Shown: positions 8,988 through 19,699, counted from the first letter of the stretch. The stretch: 64,000 nucleotides of DNA from Legionella brunensis (GCF_001467025.1 NZ_LNXV01000033.1:461403-525402); one strand, 5' to 3'. Notes: generated from the sequence alone by a model not told the origin. Made by a program: numbers and translations.

Positions 8988-10352
8988 TTATTCTGCTCGT
9001 TTGCGCCAGGTTGTGCCACCAGAACCATCTTCTAAATCAATACCTTGATTAGCAAGGATGGTACGAATTTCATCTGCTCTAGCCCAATTTTTTGCAGCTC
9101 TTGCTTCTAATCTTTCTTGAATTAACTTTTCAATTGCATCTTTTTCGTGCCCCTCAAGGCCTGCTTGTAAAAAAGAATCCGGTGAGCTTTGTAACAAACC
9201 TAACAAGGAAGCCAAGTGTTTTAATGTTGATGCAAGTTTTACCGAATTTGTCTTATTAATTTCATGACTTAACTGAAACAACACAGATAAAGCCACAGGA
9301 GTGTTAAAATCATCATCCATGGCCTGATTAAATTGTTTAAGCCAATACTCATCAAGTTCATCATTAAAGTAAGTTATCTCCTTTAAAGATTGATAGAGGC
9401 GCATAAGTCCTTTATTAGCATTTTGTAAATTTTCTTCAGAGTAATTTAAAGCACTTCGATAGTGACTACTTAACAAGAAATAACGCACTACCTCAGGATG
9501 ATGTTGTTTTAAAACATCCTCGATGGTAAAAAAATTCCCAACTGATTTTGCCATTTTTTCATTATTGACTTGCAGCATGCCTACATGCAGCCAATAATTG
9601 GCAAAAGTCCTACCGCTTGCAGCTTCACTTTGGGCAATTTCATTTTCATGATGAGGGAATTGCAAATCTAAACCACCACCATGAATATCAAAATGTTCCC
9701 CCAACTCATGCATAGCCATTGCAGAACATTCAATATGCCAACCAGGTCTCCCTTCTCCCCATATTGAGGGCCAACTGGGTTCACCAGGTTTTGCCTTTTT
9801 CCATAATACAAAATCAAGGGGAGAACGCTTCTCTTTTACAATCTCAACACGTGCTCCTGCCATTAAACCTTCTAGATCTTTATGAGATAATTTCCCATAT
9901 TCTTTAAAGCTCTCGACCTGGTAACAAACGTCTCCGTTTTCACTGACGTAAGCATAACCCGAATCGATTAATCGTTTAATTAACTGGGTAATGGATCCGA
10001 TATGAGCGGTTGCTCTGGGTTCTATGTCTGGAGGTAAAATGTTCAACGCTTTTGCATCATCATGCATTGCTTTAATATACTGCGCTGTCAGTTCCTCTAT
10101 TGAAACCCCTCGCTCATTTGCTCGTGCAATAATTTTGTCATCAATATCCGTAATGTTGCGAACATAAGTAACAACATAACCTTGAGAACGTAAGTAGCGC
10201 ACGATTACATCAAAACAAACCATCGAACGAGCATGCCCCAGGTGACAACGATCATAGACAGTAATCCCACATACATACATGCCAATTTTCCCAGGCTGTA
10301 TTGGTTTAAACGATTCTTTGCTTCGTGTTAAAGAATTATAAAGATTTAACAT
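8988..10352 (-). CDS. cysS: cysteinyl-tRNA synthetase
   Basis: Class I aminoacyl-tRNA synthetase charging tRNA-Cys in the cytoplasm. The 454-residue protein has the zinc-ligand and HIGH region [16 protein letters not shown], the [10 protein letters not shown] zinc segment, and the KMSKS loop as KMAKSVGN. The C-terminal anticodon-binding part ends with the [20 protein letters not shown] tail usual for CysS. Length is normal. It is the last gene of the truA-trpF-trpB-trpA-glnS-cysS run, 10 nt after glnS, with an AAGGGG ribosome-binding site ahead of its ATG. Confidence 0.97.
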   Translation of the reverse strand: MLNLYNSLTRSKESFKPIQPGKIGMYVCGITVYDRCHLGHARSMVCFDVIVRYLRSQGYVVTYVRNITDIDDKIIARANERGVSIEELTAQYIKAMHDDAKALNILPPDIEPRATAHIGSITQLIKRLIDSGYAYVSENGDVCYQVESFKEYGKLSHKDLEGLMAGARVEIVKEKRSPLDFVLWKKAKPGEPSWPSIWGEGRPGWHIECSAMAMHELGEHFDIHGGGLDLQFPHHENEIAQSEAASGRTFANYWLHVGMLQVNNEKMAKSVGNFFTIEDVLKQHHPEVVRYFLLSSHYRSALNYSEENLQNANKGLMRLYQSLKEITYFNDELDEYWLKQFNQAMDDDFNTPVALSVLFQLSHEINKTNSVKLASTLKHLASLLGLLQSSPDSFLQAGLEGHEKDAIEKLIQERLEARAAKNWARADEIRTILANQGIDLEDGSGGTTWRKRAE

Positions 10353-10362
10353 CCGCTACCCC

Positions 10363-12018
10363 TTAGCTTATTTTTCCCCAAGTATCTTTAAGGCCAACTA
10401 CACGATGAAATGTAGTCACTTGGTTTTCCTCAATTTGATTTACACAATAATAACCTAAACGCTCAAATTGAAAGACCTCATTGAGGGGTTGTATTGCTAA
10501 CGCAGGCTCACAAAAAGCTTGTTTTACCTCTAACGATTCTTTATTGAGAAATTGGAGAAAATCTTCCTCACGAGCAGGATTAGAATCTGTAAATAAGCGA
10601 TCGTATTGCAGAATAGTTACAGGATGAGCTTCTTTACAGGATACCCAGTGAATTACCCCCTTAACCTTTCTATCGGTAGGGTTTTTTCCTAAAGTATTCT
10701 CATCATAAGTACAGCGCAACTCAGTAACATTTCCTCTCTCATCGCGAATCACATCCGTACAACGAATCACATAGGAATGCCTTAAACGCACTTCTGCTCC
10801 TGGAGAAAGTCGAAAATAATCTTTAGGCGGATTCTCCATAAAATCACTTCGCTCAACATAAATTTCTCGACTAAAAGGTAAAACACGTTTAGGTGATTCT
10901 GGATCTTGAGGATTAAATTTACCCTCTAAGCGTTCTACCTTATCAATTGGATAGTTTTCTATAACAATCTTTAAAGGATCGAGAACACAAAGAACGCGTT
11001 TTACTGTTTTATTCAATTCAGCGCGTACGCATTCTTCAAGAATTGACATATCAATGACAGAATCACTCCGCGAAATCCCTATAATTTCACAAAATTGTCT
11101 AATCGCCTCAGGTGGATAGCCTCGCTTACGCATCCCTCGTAAAGTCGGAAGCCTAGGATCATCCCATCCAGAAACAATATTCTTCTCAACCAAATCCCGC
11201 AGTTTACGTTTGGAAGTAACTGTATGGGATAAATTAAGACGCGCGAACTCTGTTTGTACAGGTTTCGCAGGTACAGGCAAATTATCGATAAACCAATCAT
11301 AAAGCGGTCTATGATCCTGGAATTCAAGCGTACATAAAGAATGTGTGATTTTTTCCAAAGCATCCGAAATTGGGTGAGCATAATCATACATAGGATAAAT
11401 GCACCACTCATCTCCTGTGCGTTGATGTTTAGCATGGCGTATCCTGTAAAGCACAGGGTCGCGCATGTTAACATTGCCGGATTGCATATCTATTTTTGCA
11501 CGCAAAACATGCTCTCCATCAGCAAAATCACCTGCTTTCATCCGCTCAAATAGTGCGAGATTTTCCTCTATAGAACGATTCCGATAAGGACTCTCACGAC
11601 CAGGTTCAAGCAGTGTACCCCGATGTGCGCGAATTTCTTCGATACTTAAACTATCCACATAAGCTTTGCCGTGTTTAATTAGATAAACAGCAAAATCATA
11701 AAGCTCATGATAATAATCAGAGGAATGAGTAAGTCCCTGCCAAGTGAAGCCTAGCCAACTAACGTCATCCATAATAGCATCAACAAATTCTTGCTCTTCT
11801 TTAATCGGATTTGTGTCATCAAAACGTAAATAACAACGGCCATTAAACTCTTGTGCCAAACCAAAATTGAGGCAAATGGATTTGGCATGACCAATGTGTA
11901 AATAACCATTAGGCTCTGGCGGAAATCGGGTGATAACTTCCTTGTGCTTGCCGCTGGTTAATTCCTCAGTAATTAACTGTCTGATAAAATGTGTTCTTTT
12001 TTCACTACCTTCGGTCAT
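10363..12018 (-). CDS. glnS: glutaminyl-tRNA synthetase
   Basis: Class I synthetase that charges tRNA-Gln directly. The 551-residue form starts at the ATG at 12018, giving an N-terminus MTEGSEKRTHFIRQ that lines up with known GlnS; a GTG three codons earlier, overlapping the trpA stop, is the alternative. The HIGH region reads PPEPNGYLHIGHAKS, and the KMSKS-type loop reads VTSKRKLRDLV, with Thr in place of the usual Met. C-terminal beta-barrel anticodon domains are complete. It is translationally close to trpA and lies 10 nt ahead of cysS, so the synthetases are probably co-transcribed with the trp genes. Confidence 0.96.
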   Translation of the reverse strand: MTEGSEKRTHFIRQLITEELTSGKHKEVITRFPPEPNGYLHIGHAKSICLNFGLAQEFNGRCYLRFDDTNPIKEEQEFVDAIMDDVSWLGFTWQGLTHSSDYYHELYDFAVYLIKHGKAYVDSLSIEEIRAHRGTLLEPGRESPYRNRSIEENLALFERMKAGDFADGEHVLRAKIDMQSGNVNMRDPVLYRIRHAKHQRTGDEWCIYPMYDYAHPISDALEKITHSLCTLEFQDHRPLYDWFIDNLPVPAKPVQTEFARLNLSHTVTSKRKLRDLVEKNIVSGWDDPRLPTLRGMRKRGYPPEAIRQFCEIIGISRSDSVIDMSILEECVRAELNKTVKRVLCVLDPLKIVIENYPIDKVERLEGKFNPQDPESPKRVLPFSREIYVERSDFMENPPKDYFRLSPGAEVRLRHSYVIRCTDVIRDERGNVTELRCTYDENTLGKNPTDRKVKGVIHWVSCKEAHPVTILQYDRLFTDSNPAREEDFLQFLNKESLEVKQAFCEPALAIQPLNEVFQFERLGYYCVNQIEENQVTTFHRVVGLKDTWGKIS

Positions 12019-12023
12019 AATTT

Positions 12024-12833
12024 TCACTCATTTTCATCTATCATTTGTCGCATTTCATGAATTAAAAAAGCTCCGGCAGCAAGACAATCCTCTTTAGCTA
12101 CATAAGCTTCATAAATTTTATTGATAAGAGCTGCTCCTACAATAACCCCATCAGCGAACTCTGCAACCTTGGCTGCCATAACTGGGGTTTTAATGCCAAA
12201 TCCTACCATAAGGGGCATATCTGTTTGGTTTTTTCTTTGTTGGTATCTCTCTTTTACCTGTTGTAAATCAAAATCATCCGACCCGGTCACCCCTTTTAGT
12301 GAAACATAGTAAAGGTAACCTCGACCATAGTTATTTATCAACGCCATACGCTCATCAGAAGTAGTTGGTGAACATAAATAAATGCTATATAAATTATTTG
12401 CCTGCCATATTGGAGCAATCAACTCACTTTCCTCGGGAGGCAAATCCACCAGGATAGTGCCATCCACGCCTACTTCTTGCGCTTTTTTGGCAAAACGCTC
12501 ATACCCATATTGTTCAATGGGATTAACATAACCCATTAATATGATGGGTGTACTCTGGTCGTCCTTGCGAAATTTTTCTATGGTAAAAAAAACATTATCG
12601 CAACTCACATGGTGAGCCAAAGCTCTCTCCATGGCTGCTTGAATTATGGGCCCCTCTGCCATAGGGTCAGAAAAAGGGATGCCAACTTCTAATATATTAG
12701 CACCTGCCGCAACTAATTCATGCATTAAAGAAACTGTCATGTCTGGTGTAGGATCACCCGCAGTGATATAGGGACTTAGCATTTTTTTACCGCTTGCTTG
12801 CAATTCCCCTAAAGTTTTATCAATCCGATTCAT
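12024..12833 (-). CDS. trpA: tryptophan synthase alpha chain
   Basis: Cleaves indole-3-glycerol phosphate to indole and glyceraldehyde 3-phosphate, and passes indole to TrpB through a tunnel. The 269-residue TIM barrel has the catalytic Glu in ILEVGIPFSDP. The residue matching the second catalytic acid (Asp60 of E. coli TrpA, in DPLADGP) is Glu here (DPMAEGP). Loop 6 region (KGVTGSDD) and the phosphate-binding VGFGIK segment are intact. It follows trpB after 101 nt, and its stop nearly touches glnS. Confidence 0.96.
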   Translation of the reverse strand: MNRIDKTLGELQASGKKMLSPYITAGDPTPDMTVSLMHELVAAGANILEVGIPFSDPMAEGPIIQAAMERALAHHVSCDNVFFTIEKFRKDDQSTPIILMGYVNPIEQYGYERFAKKAQEVGVDGTILVDLPPEESELIAPIWQANNLYSIYLCSPTTSDERMALINNYGRGYLYYVSLKGVTGSDDFDLQQVKERYQQRKNQTDMPLMVGFGIKTPVMAAKVAEFADGVIVGAALINKIYEAYVAKEDCLAAGAFLIHEMRQMIDENE

Positions 12834-12934
12834 AAACTACCCTATAACATAAGTATTGTATTAATTTTTTCCGACTATTCCTTTCACTTGACAGGAACAG
12901 CTAAGTATTAACAAGGGTAAGTACACCGCCAAAC

Positions 12935-14134
12935 TTACAAAGACAGACCCTCAATATTTGCTACCGTATGGATATCTTTATCTCCCCGCCCAGATAAATT
13001 TACAATAATTCTTTGCGAAGATGACATTTTCTTAGCAAGCTTCATGGCGTACGCGACTGCATGGCTTGACTCTAGAGCAGGAATAATTCCTTCTATACGA
13101 GTCAAGGTACGAAAAGCCTCAAGTGCTTCATCATCATTTATAGCCACATACTCTACTCTACCAATATCTTTAAGATAAGCATGCTCAGGACCCACGCCAG
13201 GATAATCAAGGCCTGCTGAAATGGAATGTGTATCTTTTATCTGACCATACTCATCACACAACAAATACGTGCGGTTACCATGTAAAACCCCTGGCTTCCC
13301 AGCAATTAAAGACGCAGCATGCTCTCCCGTTTCAAGGCCTTTTCCACCCGCCTCCACTCCGTAAATAGCAACTGACTTATCGTTTAAAAATGGATGAAAT
13401 AGTCCAATTGCATTCGATCCTCCTCCTACACAAGCCACTAAAGCATCAGGTAGCTGACCCGTTTTTTCAAGCATCTGCTCACGCGCTTCCTGACCAATAA
13501 TTGTCTGGAAATCCCTTACCATTTGTGGATAAGGATGAGGTCCTGCAACAGTACCAATAATATAAAATGTGTTGTCTATATTACTCACCCAATCACGCAT
13601 CGCTTCATTCAAAGCATCTTTTAATGTTTTGGAGCCGGCTGTTACCGGGATCACTTCTGCCCCTAATAACTTCATTCTGTAGACATTGATCGACTGTCTT
13701 TTAATATCTTCAGAACCCATATAAACAACGCATTTTAAACCCAGCTTGGCAGCAACAGTCGCAGAGGCAACACCATGCTGACCAGCGCCTGTTTCCGCAA
13801 TAATTCTTGTTTTTCCCATTCTTTTAGCAAGTAATGCTTGTCCAACGGTATTATTAATTTTATGGGCACCCGTGTGATTGAGATCTTCCCGTTTTAAATA
13901 AATTTGAGCGCCTCCAAGTTTCGCACTTAAACGTTGCGCGTGATAAAGAGGTGTTGGTCGCCCAACATACTCGCGCAATTCAGAAGTTAACTCTGTCAAA
14001 AATTCTGGGTCTTGACGATATTGTTGATAAGCCTTTTGAAGCTGCTGCAAAGCATTCATTAAAGTATCGGCTACAAAAATGCCACCGTACTGGCCAAAAT
14101 GACCGGAATTGTCTGGGAGTTCTTTTTCACTCAT
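12935..14134 (-). CDS. trpB: tryptophan synthase beta chain
   Basis: PLP enzyme joining indole and L-serine to make tryptophan. The 399-residue protein has the PLP lysine in [13 protein letters not shown], the glycine-rich phosphate loop [10 protein letters not shown], the catalytic Glu in AETGAGQHG, and the C-terminal NLSGRGDKD motif. Its ATG overlaps the trpF stop by 4 nt, which indicates translational coupling. The other trp genes (trpE, G, D, C) are not nearby, so tryptophan biosynthesis is split over the genome. Confidence 0.97.
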   Translation of the reverse strand: MSEKELPDNSGHFGQYGGIFVADTLMNALQQLQKAYQQYRQDPEFLTELTSELREYVGRPTPLYHAQRLSAKLGGAQIYLKREDLNHTGAHKINNTVGQALLAKRMGKTRIIAETGAGQHGVASATVAAKLGLKCVVYMGSEDIKRQSINVYRMKLLGAEVIPVTAGSKTLKDALNEAMRDWVSNIDNTFYIIGTVAGPHPYPQMVRDFQTIIGQEAREQMLEKTGQLPDALVACVGGGSNAIGLFHPFLNDKSVAIYGVEAGGKGLETGEHAASLIAGKPGVLHGNRTYLLCDEYGQIKDTHSISAGLDYPGVGPEHAYLKDIGRVEYVAINDDEALEAFRTLTRIEGIIPALESSHAVAYAMKLAKKMSSSQRIIVNLSGRGDKDIHTVANIEGLSL

Positions 14135-14760
14135 GCTTTACCCCATAATGCGTTAACAAACTGACTCATCTTATCGTGATCCTTGATACCTGGAGATACT
14201 TCAATACCACTGCAGACATCAACTGCGTAAACTGAACGTCCTGTGACCGCTTTTCTAACATTATTTGCGTCTAAACCGCCCGCCAAAATAAGTGGCTTTT
14301 TACTATTTTCAGGAATAACTTCCCAATCAAAAACTTTACCAGTTCCACCATGATAAGCCGCAGAGGGTGTATCTAACAAAATAGCTGATGCATGTCGATG
14401 TTGAGAACTTAGTTTAGTAATAAAATCCCTCGAATTTGCTTGTATAGCTTTAATATAGGGCTTTTTAAATTGAGTGCAAAATTCCGGCGATTCTTCACCG
14501 TGAAACTGCAAACATTGGACTGGTAATTCCCTAATAATCTGCTCGACTAAAGATGCAGCAGGATTAACCAGTACGGCTACTATATTTAGGAATACCGGGG
14601 CATTTTGTACTAATATTTTTGCTTGTTCAACAGAAACATAGCGAGAGCTTTTCGGATAAAAAATAAGTCCTATCGCATCTACCCCTAATGAGGTCGCATG
14701 AGCGATATCTCGCTCGCGTGTCATCCCACACATTTTTATCCGTACTCGATTCTGAATCAA
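14131..14760 (-). CDS. trpF: phosphoribosylanthranilate isomerase
   Basis: Isomerises N-(5-phosphoribosyl)anthranilate in tryptophan synthesis. The 209-residue TIM barrel has the catalytic Cys in [12 protein letters not shown], the conserved Asp in AILLDTPS, and the phosphate-binding [11 protein letters not shown] and AVDVCSGIE segments. The reading frame starts at a TTG directly after the truA stop. An ATG further in would cut off the first beta strand, so the TTG is preferred. It overlaps trpB by 4 nt and probably depends on readthrough translation from truA. Confidence 0.94.
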   Translation of the reverse strand: MIQNRVRIKMCGMTRERDIAHATSLGVDAIGLIFYPKSSRYVSVEQAKILVQNAPVFLNIVAVLVNPAASLVEQIIRELPVQCLQFHGEESPEFCTQFKKPYIKAIQANSRDFITKLSSQHRHASAILLDTPSAAYHGGTGKVFDWEVIPENSKKPLILAGGLDANNVRKAVTGRSVYAVDVCSGIEVSPGIKDHDKMSQFVNALWGKA

Positions 14761-15555
14761 TTAACGCTCCCATAAAAACAAAGGTCCTGGGTTTGTTTGT
14801 ATCACACCAAATTCTTTAGGGTAAGCAACAGCCACCAAGTACAATCCATAAGGAGGAGCTGTTTCGGCACCAAGGCGCCTATCTTTTGCTTGTAAAACTT
14901 CCTTCACCCAAGCTGTTGGTTTTTTTCCAGAACCTACTGCAATTAATACTCCAGCAATATTTCTTACCATATGATGGAGAAATGCATTTGCGGTAATATC
15001 AATCATAACTAAGTCACCCGTCCGAGTTACCTGTAAATCATAAACATTCCTCATTGGAGTGTTAGATTGACACTCAACTGAACGAAAGGAAGTATAGTCA
15101 TTTTCACCCAAAAGGCATTTACTAGCCTCTTGCATAGCATGGTGGTCCAACTGGCGATATTGCCAAGTTACACTGCTGCGTAACAGTGCTGGACGTATGG
15201 GTGAGTTATAAATTACATAACGATAACGACGCGATAAAGCTGAATAACGGGCATGAAAGTTATCCGGCATCTCTCGTCCCCATTTCACGCAAACATCTTT
15301 AGGCAAAAAAGAATTAGCCCCATGAATCCAAGAACGAATTGTTCGTTGTTTTTCACAGTCAAAGTGAATAATCTGGTTTGTAGCATGCACACCTGTATCG
15401 GTTCTGCCAGCGCAGGTCACACTGATTTCACTATCAGCGACCTTCGTCAACGCATGTTCCAAGACTTGCTGAACCGTATGCAGGCCAGTTTGCGCTTGCC
15501 AGCCATGATACTGGCTACCATCGTATTCTACCCCTAAGGCAATACGCATGAGCAT
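14761..15555 (-). CDS. truA: tRNA pseudouridine(38-40) synthase
   Basis: Converts uridines 38-40 of the tRNA anticodon arm to pseudouridine. The 264-residue protein has the catalytic Asp in CAGRTDTGVHA, the RRYRYVIYN strand and the C-terminal HHMVRNIAGVL motif usual in TruA. It heads a six-gene minus-strand run and is followed without a gap by trpF, an order common in gammaproteobacteria. Start may be the ATG at 15555 or the one two codons later. The promoter for the run is probably in the 202-nt gap shared with folD. Confidence 0.96.
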   Translation of the reverse strand: MLMRIALGVEYDGSQYHGWQAQTGLHTVQQVLEHALTKVADSEISVTCAGRTDTGVHATNQIIHFDCEKQRTIRSWIHGANSFLPKDVCVKWGREMPDNFHARYSALSRRYRYVIYNSPIRPALLRSSVTWQYRQLDHHAMQEASKCLLGENDYTSFRSVECQSNTPMRNVYDLQVTRTGDLVMIDITANAFLHHMVRNIAGVLIAVGSGKKPTAWVKEVLQAKDRRLGAETAPPYGLYLVAVAYPKEFGVIQTNPGPLFLWER

Positions 15556-15757
15556 TTCCTGCTAAAAACGGCCAATGTATAACACCAGAATAAGTTTGTC
15601 TAGGTATAACGTTTTCCTATTTTTACTAATAAGTCTATACGCACAATTTCAATCCTTAAAAAAACAAATCATAAAAAGCACATTTCGTTACTGTGACTGA
15701 TTGCATTAATTAGCGTGCTATTTCATAATCCAGTACAAACTTATCGCCTCTTAAAAT

Positions 15758-16618
15758 ATGACTGCAAATTTATTAGACGGTAGCTTAGTTTCCTCTCGAT
15801 TAAAACAAGAAATCAAACTGGCTGTCGTGGAAATGATTAGTGAGGGCAAACACGCGCCTGGACTGGCCGTTATTCTTGTCGGTGATAATCCTGCTTCAAC
15901 TATTTATGTGAACAATAAACGCAAGGCATGCTCAGAAGTAGGCTTTAATTCCTATGCCTACGATCTGCCCACCTCAACCACTGAAGAAGATTTATTAAAT
16001 TTAATCGAGCAGTTAAACAAATCTCCCGACATTGATGGCATTCTAGTACAATTGCCTTTGCCTGAATCAATTGATCCGAATAAAATTATCGAATGCATCA
16101 ATCCTCATAAAGATATTGATGGCTTTCATCCTTACAATATGGGTCGCTTAACACTAAGAAATCCCTTATTAAGACCTTGCACACCTTACGGCATTATTAA
16201 TCTCCTGGAGTTTTATCAAATTCCTCTCGAGGGAAAACATACCGTGGTTATTGGTGCTTCAAATATCGTTGGCCGTCCTATGGCAATGGAATTTCTACTA
16301 GCAGCCGCTACAGTGACTATTTGCCATCGTTTTACAGAAAATCTTGAGCAATATGTGCGCATTGCCGATATTTTGGTTGTTGCCACAGGAATACCTGATG
16401 TTGTTAATGTCGATTGGTTAAACTCAAAGCAAATTATTATTGATGTAGGAATTCATCGCTTACCTAACGGGAAACTAAGAGGTGACATTGACTTTGAAAA
16501 GGCCAAAGAACAAGTAGCATGGATAACACCGGTACCTGGTGGCGTAGGACCTATGACAATTGCTGTCTTGCTGCAAAATACATTATTTGCAGCAAGACAA
16601 TTACGCTCTAATAGCTAG
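15758..16618 (+). CDS. folD: bifunctional methylenetetrahydrofolate dehydrogenase/cyclohydrolase
   Basis: Interconverts methylene-, methenyl- and formyl-tetrahydrofolate with NADP. The 286-residue protein has the catalytic Lys in [16 protein letters not shown], the [12 protein letters not shown] and DIDGFHPYN signatures, the Rossmann loop [13 protein letters not shown] and the C-terminal [12 protein letters not shown] motif. Length is normal. It is transcribed divergently from truA. Its TAG stop shares a CTAG palindrome with the stop of the convergent small gene. Confidence 0.97.
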   Translation: MTANLLDGSLVSSRLKQEIKLAVVEMISEGKHAPGLAVILVGDNPASTIYVNNKRKACSEVGFNSYAYDLPTSTTEEDLLNLIEQLNKSPDIDGILVQLPLPESIDPNKIIECINPHKDIDGFHPYNMGRLTLRNPLLRPCTPYGIINLLEFYQIPLEGKHTVVIGASNIVGRPMAMEFLLAAATVTICHRFTENLEQYVRIADILVVATGIPDVVNVDWLNSKQIIIDVGIHRLPNGKLRGDIDFEKAKEQVAWITPVPGGVGPMTIAVLLQNTLFAARQLRSNS

Positions 16619-16809
16619 CGATCCAATTCATCCCAATCAAACTCACCATCTAACTCATCTTCTAATTCTTCTCTTAGGCGTTTACGCTCAAGCCTATCTT
16701 CGAGCATCTTGCGCACGCGCTTCTTATGATCCAAGTCCTCAACGTTTTCTTCTTCATAGGAATAATCTGAGAAAGAACTATAGTCTTCATTTTCTCTAGG
16801 AAAGCTCAT
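16615..16809 (-). CDS. small acidic/basic charged protein, PA3496 family-like
   Basis: A 64-residue highly charged protein. The N-terminal half is rich in Glu, Asp, Ser and Tyr; the middle has the [23 protein letters not shown] segment, broken here as [14 protein letters not shown] then LREELEDEL, and the end is acidic. This matches my memory of small proteins annotated as PA3496 family putative envelope integrity protein. A predicted amphipathic helix is the main structural element. It overlaps the folD stop by 4 nt, tail to tail. Function is not established from sequence. Confidence 0.7.
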   Translation of the reverse strand: MSFPRENEDYSSFSDYSYEEENVEDLDHKKRVRKMLEDRLERKRLREELEDELDGEFDWDELDR

Positions 16810-16908
16810 AGTTGCCTCCGCTGGGTCTTAATACAATTTAAGTATAGTGCAAATATTTTTATTGAAGTTTTCGCTTCCAAAGCGTTTCAGTAATCTGTAA
16901 TTTTTCAA

Positions 16909-18675
16909 TTAGGAACGCCTCATCATTTGTAAATCCTTGGGGACATATAGGTAAGGAGCCACCGAGGGATTCCGAGCATAACAGTCTGATTTTAGGTCAG
17001 TGACATTGACTAACAACCAGTCGGTGCCATGACGATGACCCAAATTGTGCTGTTTTGTAAGATTGAAACATGACGCCAATATTTGGGGAGGGCCTAGAAT
17101 CCAGCGGTGAGGGCCTGCTTGAATCCAAGATGCAGACTCTCGTGCCTGTTCTGATTGATTCATACGATAAGCATAATGCCAAATGGGTTGATGAGAAAAC
17201 AACAGAAATTGCTCTTTAAAACCTACTATCAATAGAGACTCAGCTTGTGGAACACGTTCAGCGATTTTGGACATGATAGTCTTTTGGGATCGTAAATCAT
17301 TTAAGGAGGGATAAAGGAGGATGGAGTAACACAGCCAACTACAAGCCAATCCAAGAATAATCCCCAACAATGGTGCATAGCGCGATAATAGGGTAATAGT
17401 TAATAGCCCCAGACTGACAAGAAATAAAGGGCCGCAAAGAGCATCTAGATTTTCACCCAAAAAAGCTAATTTGTTATTGATAAACAAAATGCAAGTAACC
17501 ACAAACCAAATGAACACTAAAAACCAGCTTAAACTTCGTAATAGCTTTGGAGGCCATTTATAATTTAGCAATAACATCATCACCCAAGGCGATGCTAATA
17601 GTGCTAGCACTGGTGTAACTGGCGTTAAATAAACACCTCGTTTACCAGGGGAGGCGGAAAAAAACAAAATCACCAATACCATATAACCAAGCAGTAGAAT
17701 AACTCGCTTATCATCCTGCCTAATGGCGTCTCGCCAACATCGAATCAACCATGGGAAGAGTAAAGATAAAGGTAACCAAAAGATCGGAATTACCTGAATG
17801 ACGTAATACCATACTGGTTTTATATGTCCCCACGGATGTGTATAGCGCGTCACTGTTTGATGAAATAAAATATCATTGCGGTAGGCTTCTAATATATGCG
17901 ATGTGCTGTGCTGAGTAACCCATAGCATTGGTAATAGCCAAAGGCTAACTGCTGCTAGCATAACTAAAGGACCTATTAATATTTTGACAATAGAGCTCCA
18001 TCTTGCGTGTCGAATTAAAGATAAATGTGTCCATATGGCAGGTATCAATAAGAGAATAACGAGAAAACCTACCCCTTTTGTAATAATGCCAAGCCCTCCA
18101 GAAAACCAACCAACATAGTACCAATGCCAGCCCCCATCTAGGAGTAAAAAACGCAAAAAACCATACATACCAAGGGTAGTAAATAGAGTAAGGAGAGCAT
18201 CTATTTGTGCTGTTTTAGCTTGCAGCGTAAATTGAACAGTAAAAAGCAACGTCAGTGCAGCAAGAAAGCCAATCTCAGCATTCCATAAACGCCGCCCCAG
18301 ATCCCATGTTAGAATGAGCGTTAGTAAACTAGCTAGCAAGGACGGTAATAGAAAGGCGACTTTCATTGCCCCTGTTGCTAAATAACCAACAGCGATTCCC
18401 CACATAAAAAGAGGAGGTTTGTCAGAATATAGTTCTCCCCCTCGCATAGGGAAAAGCCACTCTCCACTTTCAATCATTTGTTTGGCAATTAATGTAAAAC
18501 GTGGCTCATCGGCTGGCCATGGATCACGCAATCCTAATCCTGCACTCAGTACAATCAATGCTAAAACGATGAGTATGCAATTCCTATAAGGATGAGTAAT
18601 TACATGACGATCTGTTAACATTCTCTTACCCGATACTAAAGTTGAATTAAATACTACAACACAAAAAAATTGCAT
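16909..18675 (-). CDS. membrane glycosyltransferase, ArnT/PMT-like (GT39/GT83 type)
   Basis: A 588-residue protein with about a dozen hydrophobic segments. The first periplasmic loop carries the acidic motif WPADEPRF, the position of the catalytic acid in ArnT- and PMT-type transferases, which use polyprenyl-phosphate sugars. The C-terminal quarter is soluble and periplasmic. An AAGGA site precedes the ATG at 18675; an ATG at 18621 is an alternative start. It probably modifies lipid A, another glycan or a protein at the outer face of the inner membrane; the acceptor cannot be told. It stands alone between small gaps. Confidence 0.85.
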   Translation of the reverse strand: MQFFCVVVFNSTLVSGKRMLTDRHVITHPYRNCILIVLALIVLSAGLGLRDPWPADEPRFTLIAKQMIESGEWLFPMRGGELYSDKPPLFMWGIAVGYLATGAMKVAFLLPSLLASLLTLILTWDLGRRLWNAEIGFLAALTLLFTVQFTLQAKTAQIDALLTLFTTLGMYGFLRFLLLDGGWHWYYVGWFSGGLGIITKGVGFLVILLLIPAIWTHLSLIRHARWSSIVKILIGPLVMLAAVSLWLLPMLWVTQHSTSHILEAYRNDILFHQTVTRYTHPWGHIKPVWYYVIQVIPIFWLPLSLLFPWLIRCWRDAIRQDDKRVILLLGYMVLVILFFSASPGKRGVYLTPVTPVLALLASPWVMMLLLNYKWPPKLLRSLSWFLVFIWFVVTCILFINNKLAFLGENLDALCGPLFLVSLGLLTITLLSRYAPLLGIILGLACSWLCYSILLYPSLNDLRSQKTIMSKIAERVPQAESLLIVGFKEQFLLFSHQPIWHYAYRMNQSEQARESASWIQAGPHRWILGPPQILASCFNLTKQHNLGHRHGTDWLLVNVTDLKSDCYARNPSVAPYLYVPKDLQMMRRS

Positions 18676-18808
18676 GAAACAATATCCTTTTCTTTCCGCG
18701 GGATTGGTTCAGAATACTTTATCAGCTAATAACACCTTGGGAACATCAAGAGTTTTGCTAAAAGCCTTATAACGTTTATACTTGTTTAATTTTCATGTAA
18801 GTCATTCT

Positions 18809-19639
18809 ATGCTCAGTTATCAACACGGATATCACGCCGGTAATTTTGCCGATGTTGTGAAGCACTTAACCCTTTCTCGTATCCTTAACTACATGATCAC
18901 CAAAGAAAAACCTGTCTTTTATCTTGAGACGCATTCAGGAAAGGGAATCTATGATTTAAAGGATTCTCAGGCTACAAAAACCGGCGAGTATCTTCAGGGC
19001 ATTAATTTGGTATGGGAGCATAAAAATCAATTTTCACCCCTATTTTCTCCTTATTTTCAATGTATTAGCCACATTAATAAGCCAACTGGCCTGCGTTTTT
19101 ATCCTGGCTCGCCATCGCTTGCAATCGAAATGTTAAGACCCCAAGATCGCCTATACTGTTGTGAATTACATCCTCGCGAATTCGAACAGCTAGCCACGCT
19201 GCCTCACGCAAATAAACGCGTTTTTTTCAGCCATAGCAATGGCTTGGCTAACTTAAACTCCTTATTACCTCCTCCTGAGCGGCGAGGCGTGATTTTTCTT
19301 GATCCCTCTTATGAAATTAAAGAGGAATACAAAGAAATCCCTAAAGCAATTAAATCCGCCTACCAGCGATTTTCTACCGGCATTTTTTGTCTTTGGTACC
19401 CATTGGTGGATAATAGATTGCACCAGCAACTGCTGAGAGGGATGGAGAGTATAGATACTCAAAACAAATTACGCCTGGAATTTTATTTAACAGGAGCAAA
19501 CCAACAAGGAATGACAGGCTGTGGCTTATCGATAATTAATCCCCCCTACACATTAGCCAAAGAGATGAAAAGTATTCTTGAGCAATTACGAACAGTATTT
19601 AATCCGGGAGTTTCTTCTTTTTTATTAAAAGCTGATTGA
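18809..19639 (+). CDS. rlmJ: 23S rRNA (adenine2030-N6)-methyltransferase
   Basis: S-adenosylmethionine-dependent methylation of A2030 in 23S rRNA. The N-terminus MLSYQHGYHAGNFADVVKH is the family signature, and the catalytic FLDPSYE segment (DPPY-type motif) is present. I choose the ATG at 18809 (276 aa) over the TTG at 18782 because known family members start exactly at this MLSYQHG. It is divergent from the glycosyltransferase gene. Confidence 0.95.
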   Translation: MLSYQHGYHAGNFADVVKHLTLSRILNYMITKEKPVFYLETHSGKGIYDLKDSQATKTGEYLQGINLVWEHKNQFSPLFSPYFQCISHINKPTGLRFYPGSPSLAIEMLRPQDRLYCCELHPREFEQLATLPHANKRVFFSHSNGLANLNSLLPPPERRGVIFLDPSYEIKEEYKEIPKAIKSAYQRFSTGIFCLWYPLVDNRLHQQLLRGMESIDTQNKLRLEFYLTGANQQGMTGCGLSIINPPYTLAKEMKSILEQLRTVFNPGVSSFLLKAD

Positions 19640-19679
19640 AATCTCCATAATTCGTCACAATAGACACACTAAATACCTC

Positions 19680-19699
19680 GTTAATATTGTCTTAACATT
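19680..19699 (+). promoter_or_regulatory. candidate PmrA box, best match in the window
   Basis: Half-sites GTTAATATT and CTTAACATT are separated by GT, an exact 11-nt period. Each matches 8 of 9 positions of the recalled PmrA half-site cTTAATatT. It lies about 60 nt upstream of the first plausible codon of the broken gene at 19762. Confidence 0.55.
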
